This document shows positions 1 through 6,158 of a stretch of DNA of 19,256 nt, piece by piece (position 1 is the first letter of the stretch; every line of letters starts with the position of its first letter). The notes under the pieces were generated by a model. The model made no database searches and was not told where the DNA came from. It was given only the letters and a program-made list of their open reading frames with translations. Origin of the DNA: an uncultured Coriobacteriaceae bacterium (GTDB lineage: Bacteria > Actinomycetota > Coriobacteriia > Coriobacteriales > Eggerthellaceae); contig UQDJ01000035.1 of the NCBI GenBank assembly GCA_900539675.1, forward strand, positions 1-19,256, given 5' to 3'. The translations under genes were made by a program, and so were the position numbers.

Positions 1-52
1 ACGGCGACCACCGAGATCTACACTCTTTCCCTACACGACGCTCTTCCGATCT
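1..52 (+). other. Illumina P5/Read-1 adapter sequence (not genomic)
   Basis: Bases 1-52 match the Illumina P5/TruSeq Read 1 adapter, starting a few bases inside its 5' end and finishing with its CTCTTCCGATCT terminus. The genome starts at base 53. The adapter supplies an in-frame stop to the dnaK reading frame on the minus strand, so the last residues of a naive translation (DRKSVV) are artificial. Confidence 0.97.
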
Positions 53-1254
53 ACACCGCCCATAGTTTCAACACCCAAGGACAGAGGCGTTACGTCCAGA
101 AGCAGAATGCCTTCAACATCGCCAGCAAGTACGCCGCCCTGAACAGCAGCACCCATTGCTACTACTTCGTCAGGATTTACCGACATGTTAGGCTGCTTGC
201 CTGTCATGTTCTTTACCAGTTCCTGAACAGCCGGCATACGGGTGGAGCCGCCTACCAGAATTACTTCATTGATGTCGTTGGTAGTAAGGCCAGCATCCTT
301 TAAAGCCTGAGTTACTGGTGCCTTGCAACGATCAAGCAAGTCCTTGGTAATGCGCTCAAATTCAGCACGAGTCAGCGTGTAGTCCAAGTGCAGAGGACCA
401 GCAGAACCAGCAGAAATGAATGGCAGGTTGATGTTGCTCTGAGTGGTGGAAGAAAGCTCCATCTTTGCCTTTTCAGCTGCGTCCTTCAAACGCTGCAGAG
501 CCATCTTATCCTGACGCAGGTCAATGCCGTTGTCAGCCTGGAACTTGTCAGCCAACCAATCAATTACGCGCTGATCCCAGTCATCGCCGCCCAAGTGGTT
601 GTCGCCTGCGGTGGAGCAAACTTCAAATACGCCGTCGCCCAACTCAAGGATGGAAACATCGAATGTACCACCACCAAGGTCGAATACCAAAACCTTTTCG
701 TCCTTGTTAGTACGATCCAAGCCGTAAGCCAAAGCAGCTGCGGTAGGTTCGTTGATAATACGCAGAACTTCCAAGCCAGCAATCTTACCTGCGTCCTTTG
801 TTGCCTGACGCTGTGCATCGTTAAAGTATGCAGGAACCGTAATGACTGCCTGAGAAATGGTTTCACCAACGCGCTTTTCAGCATCCGCCTTCAGCTTCTG
901 AAGAACCATTGCAGAAATTTCTTCAGGCATGTAGTCCTTGCCGTCAATATCTACAACAGCACGTCCGCCTGCACCTTCCTTAACCTTGTAAGCTACGGTC
1001 TTCTGTTCATCAATCGTTTCAGCATAAGAACGACCGATAAAACGCTTTACAGAAGAAATGGTGTTGGTCGGATTGGTTACTGCCTTGTTCTTTGCAGCCT
1101 TACCAACGGTGCGTTCGCCATCTTTGCCAAAACCAACAACAGAAGGCGTTGTGCGGTCGCCTTCAGCGTTAACGAGGATTTCCGGTTCGGAACCCTCCAT
1201 TACTGCCATTGCAGAATTGGTAGTACCTAAGTCAATACCAAGAATTTTTGCCAT
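53..1254 (-). CDS. dnaK: Molecular chaperone DnaK (Hsp70), 3' end missing at contig edge
   Basis: ATP-dependent Hsp70 chaperone that works in the cytoplasm with DnaJ and GrpE on protein folding and stress repair. The ATPase domain is essentially complete: phosphate-1 motif GIDLGTTNS near residue 6, the phosphate-2 segment DLGGGTFDVS near residue 200, and the adenosine motif GGSTRMPAVQ near residue 340. About 400 residues remain of the usual 600-640; the sequence stops just after ETMGGV at the start of the substrate-binding domain, where adapter begins. I start at the ATG at 1254 (MAKILGIDLG) because AAAGGA lies about 10 bases upstream and the family starts there; a longer in-frame extension upstream has no support. 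Substrate-binding and lid domains, and any following grpE/dnaJ, are outside the contig. A sigma70-like promoter lies about 120 bases upstream. Confidence 0.98.
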
Positions 1255-1374
1255 CGTGCATATCCTTTCAGTTCTGTTTGCCCGACCTGTGCTATCGAAC
1301 AAACCCCTGTTTTTACCAAAGTTAATAACTGCTATGCGGTAGGTTGTTTCCTTCGATCCCTCATAACGGCAACC

Positions 1375-1403
1375 ATAATAAAATCTAAGTGCACCATTGT
1401 CAA
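1375..1403 (-). promoter_or_regulatory. Predicted sigma70-type promoter of dnaK
   Basis: Read on the minus strand, TTGACA (1403-1398), a 17-base spacer and TATTAT (1380-1375) give a near-consensus promoter. Transcription would begin near 1368, leaving a leader of about 115 bases before dnaK. The -35 is a perfect consensus, suggesting strong intrinsic activity that a repressor would hold down outside stress. Confidence 0.75.
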
Positions 1404-1428
1404 GGATCTAAGTGTGGTATTGTTAGAT
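1383..1428. promoter_or_regulatory. Repeated half-sites over the dnaK promoter (candidate operator)
   Basis: ATCTAAGTG occurs at 1383-1391, inside the promoter spacer, and again at 1406-1414, directly upstream of the -35, a 23-base offset. A third, inverted copy of the core (TTAGAT, 1423-1428) forms an ATCTAA-N11-TTAGAT dyad with the second. I do not see the CIRCE element (TTAGCACTC-N9-GAGTGCTAA) bound by HrcA or the HAIR element bound by HspR, so the binding protein is unknown. Overlap with both promoter boxes suggests repression. Confidence 0.4.
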
Positions 1429-1570
1429 TTTGTTACCTTCCTGTTGAAGATTATCTGAATGATTTTATTTGTGCAGGTCAGATGGTGTATGGAGCGTTCA
1501 GTTTCTTCTCCCAAACGCCTAACACACCTCGAAGTGGGCATGGTCGCACCCCTGAACAAAGGTGTATAGG

Positions 1571-1611
1571 ACAAACAAAAACCCCGCGCGCCAAAAAACA
1601 GCGTCGCGGGG
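1571..1611 (-). terminator. Rho-independent terminator after the zinc-ribbon gene
   Basis: On the minus strand a GC-rich stem (CCCCGCG paired with CGCGGGG, 1605-1611 with 1582-1588, extended inside by CGC/GCG past a one-base bulge) is followed by TTTTTGTTTG. It lies about 40 bases past the stop codon of the 51-aa gene and would insulate it from dnaK. Confidence 0.85.
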
Positions 1612-1648
1612 CTTTTAGTTACATACTCAATTGATTTGCTAGGCAGAG

Positions 1649-1804
1649 TTACTTCTTTGCAACGCCACCGATAAGGGACATCTTGGTGCCGCAATCTGGA
1701 CACGTACCCTTCGTAATGATGCGGCCGTTCTTGGTTACACCTTCCTGAGGGTTAACCATTTCCTTCTTAGCTTTACATTTAACACAATAAGCAACAACTG
1801 CCAT
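1649..1804 (-). CDS. 51-aa zinc-ribbon protein, DUF5679-like
   Basis: Small basic protein of 51 residues with two Cys-x2-Cys knuckles: CVKC near residue 8 and CPDC near residue 36, enough for one structural zinc site. It resembles the DUF5679 family of actinobacterial zinc-ribbon proteins, whose function is not known; RNA or ribosome association would be a guess from size and charge. I chose the ATG at 1804 (MAVVAYCVKC) because AAGAGG sits just upstream; the frame stays open 29 codons further but that part looks non-coding. It is monocistronic, with its own candidate promoter and a strong terminator. Confidence 0.85.
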   Translation of the reverse strand: MAVVAYCVKCKAKKEMVNPQEGVTKNGRIITKGTCPDCGTKMSLIGGVAKK

Positions 1805-1861
1805 CGTAACCTCTTTTCGTTTTGCCCGTACAAAGCTCTCGTAGCGTTTGACGCTCAGGTT

Positions 1862-1890
1862 ATTGTAGACATCGACGTTGCGTTTGACCA
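1862..1890 (-). promoter_or_regulatory. Candidate promoter of the zinc-ribbon gene
   Basis: On the minus strand TGGTCA (1890-1885), a 17-base spacer and TACAAT (1867-1862) match 4/6 and 5/6 of the sigma70 boxes, about 58 bases before the start codon. The rest of the gene-free stretch 1805-2309 holds a terminator at 2081-2113 and a decamer repeat from 2252; I see no gene in it. Confidence 0.4.
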
Positions 1891-2080
1891 CATAAACCTT
1901 GTATTTTCTTAGATGCTCACCTGCAGATAGAATCGCCTATGACTAGCACTTTAAGCGTGCATATCATTTTATTTATTCTTAGCTATGTACCATGATATGT
2001 ACTTTGTATATACGATTCATAGCCATTATTACCCACATTTTCCACCCCAAGGGCTCTCCTTGGAACATGCTTTATGGGCA

Positions 2081-2113
2081 TAAAAACAAGCGACCAGGTT
2101 AACCCGGTCGCTT
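2081..2113 (-). terminator. Rho-independent terminator of the ferredoxin transcript
   Basis: AAGCGACC (2088-2095) pairs perfectly with GGTCGCTT (2106-2113); an inner self-complementary GGTTAACC extends the stem past one mismatch. On the minus strand it is followed by TGTTTTTA. It lies about 200 bases beyond the ferredoxin stop, so the transcript would carry a long 3' UTR including the decamer repeat. Confidence 0.75.
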
Positions 2114-2251
2114 ACATCACAATTACCTATTAATGGTGTGAATTTGTAGAAGATGTGAGCTCAGCACTAGCTGAGGCCATTCACAGGGCTGACAAACAAG
2201 ACCGCTGAGCAGAGCGCGTAGCTGATGCCACCCGCTACATGCAGCCCGTAA

Positions 2252-2316
2252 AGTCCTACCTAGTCTTGCCTAGTCCTACCTAGTCCTACCTAGTCCTATC
2301 TAGTCTTGCCTAGTCT
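2252..2316. repeat. Tandem 10-bp repeat at the ferredoxin stop codon
   Basis: About six and a half copies of TAGTCYTRYC in exact 10-base register from 2252 to 2316. The copy nearest the gene contains the last ferredoxin codons and its TAG stop, so the array looks like an expansion of the gene's own 3' end. It places six CTAG tetramers in about 60 bases, and each copy repeats the TAG trinucleotide downstream of the true stop. Confidence 0.9.
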
Positions 2317-2498
2317 TCAACAATCTCTTCGATAGCACCCATAGGGCATTCTTCGACGCAGTCGCCGCAAGCAATGCAGGACTCTTCGTTTACCACCGTG
2401 CAAACACCGTCAACCACTTCAATGGTGCCCTGAGGGCAAGCGTCACAGCAAATTCCACAACCGATGCATTCGTCGGTCAAAATTACAGGATGAGACAT
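2310..2498 (-). CDS. Ferredoxin, 2x[4Fe-4S]
   Basis: 62-residue cytoplasmic electron carrier of the clostridial type. Two classic cluster motifs are intact: CIGCGICCDACP near residue 11 and CIACGDCVEECP near residue 41, each a C-x2-C-x2-C-x3-CP binding one [4Fe-4S] cluster. The protein is acidic, especially at its EEIVED C terminus, as expected for a low-potential ferredoxin. The ATG at 2498 follows AGAAGAGG. It stands alone with its own promoter and terminator. A low-potential ferredoxin is a plausible donor for ATP-driven activators such as the one at 16903-17688, but nothing in the sequence ties this copy to that system. Confidence 0.95.
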   Translation of the reverse strand: MSHPVILTDECIGCGICCDACPQGTIEVVDGVCTVVNEESCIACGDCVEECPMGAIEEIVED

Positions 2499-2589
2499 GA
2501 GATACCTCTTCTCTCTTACATACCTATCGTTCGGGCTTTAGCAGGGGGCCTTGCGCCTCATTACTCTCCCGGAGCAATTCCCTGACCGG

Positions 2590-2617
2590 AAAATACCATA
2601 GCGTCCTTACTTTGCAA
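2590..2617 (-). promoter_or_regulatory. Candidate ferredoxin promoter
   Basis: Minus strand TTGCAA (2617-2612), 16-base spacer, TATTTT (2595-2590). Transcription would start about 85 bases before the ATG. The gene-free stretch 2499-2885 otherwise holds direct repeats (2784-2859) and a small GCCAC/GTGGC hairpin (2667-2682) that may end the hypE transcript; it has no clear T run. Confidence 0.45.
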
Positions 2618-2783
2618 GCCGATAGCGCGCTTTTTTCTAGGAACTGCAAAGAAAAGTAGTAACAGGGCCACATCACCGTGGCGCCTTGCCGCACACCGAA
2701 GGATCGGACGCGCTCAGTGTACCTGGGCTAAGAGCCCCTGCCCCGCTCGTGCCTGAACCAAACGCCCCTGCCAGGCGTGCAAA

Positions 2784-2859
2784 GCCGATCGTATCAGCGC
2801 CAAGTGCTCCGTGCTGGATGTGCAACGCTGATCGCATCAGCGCCAAGTGCTCCGTGCTG
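2784..2859. repeat. Two 33-bp direct repeats (43-bp period) after hypE
   Basis: 2784-2816 and 2827-2859 are identical except at two positions and share a 24-base exact core (2793-2816 and 2836-2859). The start of the second copy forms a perfect dyad, CGCTGAT-CGC-ATCAGCG (2826-2842). The repeats begin about 30 bases past the hypE stop. Reading frames through them are repeat-driven and show no gene character. Confidence 0.85.
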
Positions 2860-2885
2860 TGCTGGGCACACACACTGAGATCACT

Positions 2886-3908
2886 TTAGCAAATACGCGG
2901 CAACTGTTCGCCCACCAGCATATCCATAACACGCAACGCGCCAAAGCCCGTGCGAATAGATACGCGGGAAGAACGATCAGCGGGCTTTTCTGCCACTTCG
3001 CCAATAATTGCTGCATCGGCACCATATTTATTAGCGCGCATAGCTGCCAGGGCCGCTTCTGCTTGGTCGGCAGGAACGACACACACCATCTTGCCCTCAT
3101 TGGCAACCTGATATACGTCGTAACCCAGCATTTCGCACGCACCCCGTACGGCGTCCTTTACCGGCACCGCGTCTTCTTCCACCACGAAATCAACGTCGGA
3201 CTGGCCAGCAAGCTCATTGAGCGTCGAGGCTAAGCCGCCACGGGTAGGATCGCGAAAACAACGCGTGTCAGGAGCCGCCGCCAGCACGTCGGCTATCAGA
3301 TGATTAAGGGGCGCAGCATCGGTTTCGATATTGGCCGTAAAGGACAGCTCTTCACGACATGCCATAACCGTGATGCCGTGATCACCCATAGTGCCAGAGA
3401 CCAGAATCTTGTCACCGGGCCTGCAGAAAGCCCCGGAAAGGTTTACCCCTTCAGGGATAAAGCCAATGCCGCTTGTATTGATGAAAACGCCGTCACCATG
3501 ACCACGATTTACCACCTTGGTATCGCCCGTCACAATATGCACGCCCGCTTCCTTTGCCATCTGAGCCATGCTGTGGCAGATGCGCTTTAAGTCAGCAACC
3601 GGAAAGCCTTCTTCCAGAATAAAGCCACACGACAAGTACTTAGGCACTGCACCGCTGGTAGCCACATCGTTGACTGTGCCGCATACAGCCAGCTTACCAA
3701 TATCGCCACCGGGAAAGAACTGCGGCGTTACCACAAAGCTGTCGGTTGAATAGGCAATGCGCTGGCCGGATGGTGGTGCCGGAAGCGAAGCGGCATCATT
3801 GCCTTCCAGCAATTCGCTGGAACCATAAGCCTCATAGAACACTTCATCGATAATGCGTTTCATCATGGTGCCGCCACTACCATGACCTAGCAATACGGTT
3901 TCATCCAT
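2886..3908 (-). CDS. hypE: Hydrogenase expression/formation protein HypE
   Basis: 340-residue cytoplasmic maturase that makes the cyanide ligand of the [NiFe]-hydrogenase active site: HypF carbamoylates its C-terminal cysteine, and HypE dehydrates this to a thiocyanate using ATP before transfer to the HypC-HypD complex. The diagnostic C terminus PRIC is intact (Cys340). The N-terminal GHGSGG and the GDTKVV segment near residue 153 are the ATP-binding features of the PurM/SelD/HypE superfamily. SelD is excluded by the PRIC tail and lack of its N-terminal Cys/Sec loop. The ATG at 3908 follows AGGAGAATCAT. It is last in an operon with nikR and an 82-aa protein. The other hyp genes and the hydrogenase itself are not in the window. 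Confidence 0.96.
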   Translation of the reverse strand: MDETVLLGHGSGGTMMKRIIDEVFYEAYGSSELLEGNDAASLPAPPSGQRIAYSTDSFVVTPQFFPGGDIGKLAVCGTVNDVATSGAVPKYLSCGFILEEGFPVADLKRICHSMAQMAKEAGVHIVTGDTKVVNRGHGDGVFINTSGIGFIPEGVNLSGAFCRPGDKILVSGTMGDHGITVMACREELSFTANIETDAAPLNHLIADVLAAAPDTRCFRDPTRGGLASTLNELAGQSDVDFVVEEDAVPVKDAVRGACEMLGYDVYQVANEGKMVCVVPADQAEAALAAMRANKYGADAAIIGEVAEKPADRSSRVSIRTGFGALRVMDMLVGEQLPRIC

Positions 3909-3926
3909 ATGATTCTCCTAAAGAGC

Positions 3927-3960
3927 AAATGCCGTCGCCCTCTTATGGGCAACGGCATTT
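3927..3960 (-). terminator. Strong hairpin between nikR and hypE (attenuator or partial terminator)
   Basis: A 9-bp arm (AAATGCCGT, 3927-3935, with ACGGCATTT, 3952-3960) continues past one mismatch into GCCC/GGGC around a 6-base loop. On the minus strand only three Ts follow, so it may lower rather than stop transcription into hypE, or stabilise the upstream nikR message. The T run is better on the plus strand, but no plus-strand gene ends here. Confidence 0.5.
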
Positions 3961-3972
3961 TTACTTACTTAA

Positions 3973-4395
3973 CTAAATAAAGTCACCTGTAGTGGTCATA
4001 TTTAAACGACCCGTTTTTACGCCCTTGGTACCAATAATCAAATTAGCGATATCTTGAACGAGTCCCGTTTCTCCCTTCAGGATAATTACCTCAAGGCAAT
4101 TCTCTTCATCAACGTGAACATGAAGGGACGAAATAATGACGTCTAAATATTTGTGCTGAATGTCATGCAGTTTTTCCTGCAAGTCATTGGCATGATGGTT
4201 ATACACAATGGTGAGTGTACCCATCACAATACGACCCGGCATAGCGCATTCATCTTCAACCAACGCATCACGTACGAGATCGCGAACCACTTCACTGCGG
4301 TTTTTAGCCAAACCACGACGCGCTACAAGATGATCGAACTTCACCAGTAGATCTTCCGGCATAGCCACCGAAAAGCGCATCAGATCATTACTCAT
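3973..4395 (-). CDS. nikR: Nickel-responsive transcriptional regulator NikR
   Basis: 140-residue ribbon-helix-helix repressor with a C-terminal ACT-type nickel-binding domain. The DNA-binding strand is at the N terminus (MRFSVAMPEDLL), followed by two helices to about residue 48. The nickel ligands are all present with the exact spacing of E. coli NikR (His76, His87, His89, Cys95): His81, His92, His94 and Cys100, the last three in HVHVDEENC. The ATG at 4395 follows GAGGATTAT. The gene sits 64 bases before hypE and 46 bases after the 82-aa ORF, so it probably regulates this nickel/hydrogenase operon, and perhaps itself through the palindrome at 4747-4766. Confidence 0.97.
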   Translation of the reverse strand: MSNDLMRFSVAMPEDLLVKFDHLVARRGLAKNRSEVVRDLVRDALVEDECAMPGRIVMGTLTIVYNHHANDLQEKLHDIQHKYLDVIISSLHVHVDEENCLEVIILKGETGLVQDIANLIIGTKGVKTGRLNMTTTGDFI

Positions 4396-4441
4396 ATAAT
4401 CCTCGGTTTCAATCCTGGTTTTTGGTATTGCCGGACGCGCA

Positions 4442-4690
4442 TTACACCAGGTTTACGGTTACCCCGCTAGCTACATCATCGTCGAGAGCATCCTTTGCTT
4501 CATCTAGTTCAGCACGCACTTCGTCAAGAAGAGCCATAACCTTATGCAACTTTTCTCCCGTAGCTTCAAAACCAGCATCGGCTGCCTGATGACCCAGATT
4601 GTGAGCCCAACGACGTTCCAGCTTAATATGATCATCGATTTGATCGATCATTTGCTCAAATTGACCTGTGTTGATTCCGTTCGTGCACAT
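4442..4690 (-). CDS. 82-aa acidic helical protein of unknown function, first gene of the nikR-hypE operon
   Basis: I do not recognise this family. The 82 residues look all-helical and acidic, with a long amphipathic stretch (roughly residues 35-72, KVMALLDEVRAELDEAKDAL) that could form a coiled coil or helical bundle, and no membrane segment. It has one cysteine (Cys2) and several histidines (His21, 30, 34, 48), which could suit metal binding, but no known motif. The ATG at 4690 follows AGGGG at good spacing. Its place in front of nikR and hypE suggests a role linked to nickel or hydrogenase; that is inference from context only. Confidence 0.75.
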   Translation of the reverse strand: MCTNGINTGQFEQMIDQIDDHIKLERRWAHNLGHQAADAGFEATGEKLHKVMALLDEVRAELDEAKDALDDDVASGVTVNLV

Positions 4691-4746
4691 ATGAAACCCC
4701 TATCACGCAGTGCCGCGTTATATTTGTAACCTCTATAGTCTCATTA

Positions 4747-4766
4747 GCGTGATGTCATTATCACGC
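4747..4766. promoter_or_regulatory. Palindrome in the divergent nikR-operon/173-aa gene region (candidate NikR operator)
   Basis: GCGTGAT (4747-4753) and ATCACGC (4760-4766) form a perfect 7-bp inverted repeat with a 6-base spacer; a third half-site ATCACGC lies at 4702-4708, close to the 82-aa start codon. The palindrome directly abuts the -35 of the rightward promoter. It does not match the E. coli NikR site (GTATGA-N16-TCATAC), so NikR binding is inferred from position only. Confidence 0.5.
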
Positions 4767-4794
4767 TTGTTACGGCTTAATGCATCTGTATTAT
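4767..4794 (+). promoter_or_regulatory. Candidate promoter of the 173-aa gene
   Basis: TTGTTA (4767-4772), 16-base spacer, TATTAT (4789-4794). Its -35 touches the palindrome at 4747-4766, which would place a bound regulator on the polymerase face. The leader is about 55 bases long. Confidence 0.55.
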
Positions 4795-4857
4795 CATGCA
4801 CATCGTAAAGCGGTGTTATTTTTTTCATGAATGGTATTACTCTTTGAGGTACGTCCA

Positions 4858-5379
4858 ATGAATGTGTCGAATTTATCTCCATCACAAACTGCAAAACTGG
4901 GCTTATCTCCCTATGAGCAAGTACTCATGCATCAATTAGAACGTTTTCCTGGCATTATTGGAGGAAATCCCAATGCCCTCTTCTGCGTAGTGTCAAGCAA
5001 TGCCTTATCCCCAGAGGCAAAACAAGCCCTTGATGCATCAGCTCAACGTTTGGGTTATTCGCTTGGTCAGCGGTGTTTCATGATTATCAACGAATCTGTT
5101 GACACCCATGAACTACCCCCACAAACCAGCGAAGTAGCAAGGGCGCTTGTCCATGGCATAGAAGCCATAGATCCTTTAGCGGTAGTCATAACCGACTATG
5201 ACGCAGTAAGCCTGGCATCGGCCGGATACAATAAACCGCTTTCCCTGGAATCTCACGAGCAGCTTTTGGGGCGATCTTGCTGCTGCTTTAGCAACTTTAC
5301 GAATCTGCTGGCAACACAAGAAGGCAAACGCAAAGCCTGGAAGCGCTTAAAGCGACTGCCCAGTCTTGTTAGGCCATGA
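4858..5379 (+). CDS. 173-aa protein of unknown function, divergent from the nikR operon
   Basis: Not recognised. The 173-residue protein looks soluble and mixed alpha/beta, with strands such as NALFCVVSS (near residue 39) and PLAVVITDYDAVSLAS (near 120), a CCC cluster near residue 148 and a basic C-terminal tail (KRKAWKRLKR). I start at the ATG at 4858 with GAGGT eight bases upstream; a start nine codons earlier lacks a ribosome site. The last codons (SLVRP) lie inside the tandem repeat starting at 5360, so the C terminus may be set by repeat growth. Divergent transcription from nikR-hypE across a shared palindrome suggests joint control, perhaps by nickel. Confidence 0.75.
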   Translation: MNVSNLSPSQTAKLGLSPYEQVLMHQLERFPGIIGGNPNALFCVVSSNALSPEAKQALDASAQRLGYSLGQRCFMIINESVDTHELPPQTSEVARALVHGIEAIDPLAVVITDYDAVSLASAGYNKPLSLESHEQLLGRSCCCFSNFTNLLATQEGKRKAWKRLKRLPSLVRP

Positions 5380-5495
5380 TGCACGGGCCTTCGGGCCCAG
5401 TTTTGTTAGACCACAGTGCACGCCTTCATGTCCAGTCTTGCTAAACCATGATGCACAGCCTTCAGGCCCAGTCTTATTAGACCACAGCGCAGGTT
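5360..5495. repeat. Four tandem units of 35-37 bp spanning the end of the 173-aa gene
   Basis: Units start with CCAGTCTTGTTAG or close variants at 5360, 5397, 5432 and 5468. Units 1 and 3 share ATGATGCAC while 2 and 4 share GACCACAG, an A-B-A-B order implying duplication of a two-unit block of about 72 bp. The first unit encodes the last residues and stop of the upstream gene. Units carry a GCC-TTCR-GGC type mini-hairpin. Confidence 0.9.
5385..5405 (+). terminator. Weak terminator-like hairpin after the 173-aa gene
   Basis: GGGCC-TTCG-GGCCC (5385-5398) is a short stem closed by a stable TTCG tetraloop, followed by AGTTTTG, six bases past the stop codon. Its degenerate copies recur in later repeat units. 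Confidence 0.45.
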
Positions 5496-5572
5496 CCAAT
5501 GCGTCCCGACATGTATTTTCTTTAATCTTGGCCTCTTTTAACCTTTGCACTCTTTAGTTTTATAAACCAGAT

Positions 5573-6034
5573 TCAAACAAGGCTCATATATAGAAGCGGA
5601 TAGGGATTGCCCTGTTCGTCGAAGTCTGTCCTTTTGTACACCCGAAAACCCATGCGCTCGTAGAATCCCTGAGCCTGCGGGTTTTGTTCGTTAACTGCCA
5701 ACCGCTCTACTCCAAATTCTCTCATTCCATATTGGAGTAAACATCGCCCTATTCCGCGTCCTCTTTCCTCTGCGGAAACAAACAGCATTTCCAACGTGCC
5801 TTTTTCAACCCCCATGAAGGCCACAGGATAACCCGCATCATCTTCTGCAACCACCAAATGAGCAACCCCGCTCAACGCCTGTGGGACATATTCTTTAATC
5901 TTTTGAATTTCACTCTCTGATAAAAACAGGTGAGTTGCCCTAACCGCACTTTCCCACACCAGTACCAATTGATGTATTAATTCGGGCGTCCTATCCGCTT
6001 GCGCCACTAGCTTTATGCTCTGGTCCGCTTTCAC
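5573..6034 (-). CDS. GNAT-family N-acetyltransferase, YjaB-like
   Basis: 153-residue acetyl-CoA-dependent N-acetyltransferase; the acceptor is not known. The acetyl-CoA pyrophosphate loop RGRGIG (near residue 91) lies in motif A after the LEMLFVS strand. The sequence follows E. coli YjaB along its length: ESAVRATHLFLSE near residue 28, AVNEQNPQAQGFYERMGF near 112 and NPYPLLYMSL at the end. It begins with GTG at 6034, supported by AAGGAG six bases upstream; the first ATG lies much further in. It is a single gene, convergent with the 173-aa gene. Confidence 0.9.
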   Translation of the reverse strand: MKADQSIKLVAQADRTPELIHQLVLVWESAVRATHLFLSESEIQKIKEYVPQALSGVAHLVVAEDDAGYPVAFMGVEKGTLEMLFVSAEERGRGIGRCLLQYGMREFGVERLAVNEQNPQAQGFYERMGFRVYKRTDFDEQGNPYPLLYMSLV

Positions 6035-6158
6035 TCGCCGCTCCTTGTACGAAATGAATGTCCTTTTCTCTGAGAGGGAAATCTTAGAATGTTTATCGCG
6101 CTGTGATCAACCCTTAGCCCCTGCGTCCTAGCTCTCGCCATAATTTCCCTGTTCACAG

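Noticed and set aside
388..1230. A 280-codon open frame on the plus strand opposite dnaK
   Set aside because: Long antisense frames opposite conserved dnaK are a known by-product of its codon pattern; the Cys/Leu-rich translation resembles no protein and has no promoter or ribosome site.
1383..1428. CIRCE or HAIR element at the dnaK promoter
   Set aside because: Neither TTAGCACTC-N9-GAGTGCTAA nor CTTGAGT-N7-ACTCAAG can be found; the repeats present have a different sequence and layout.
2673..2889. Overlapping 66- and 67-codon frames on both strands after hypE
   Set aside because: Both run through the 33-bp direct repeats and owe their openness to that repetitive, G/C-rich sequence.
2886..3908. 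Selenide, water dikinase (SelD)
   Set aside because: The C-terminal PRIC motif, the N-terminal GHGSGG and the nikR context identify HypE of the same superfamily.
5360..5495. CRISPR array
   Set aside because: Units follow each other without unique spacers, the period is too short for repeat plus spacer, and no cas gene is near.
5347..5557. Short frames on both strands across the 36-bp repeats
   Set aside because: Repeat-driven translations (repeated SKTGP-like runs) without starts or ribosome sites.
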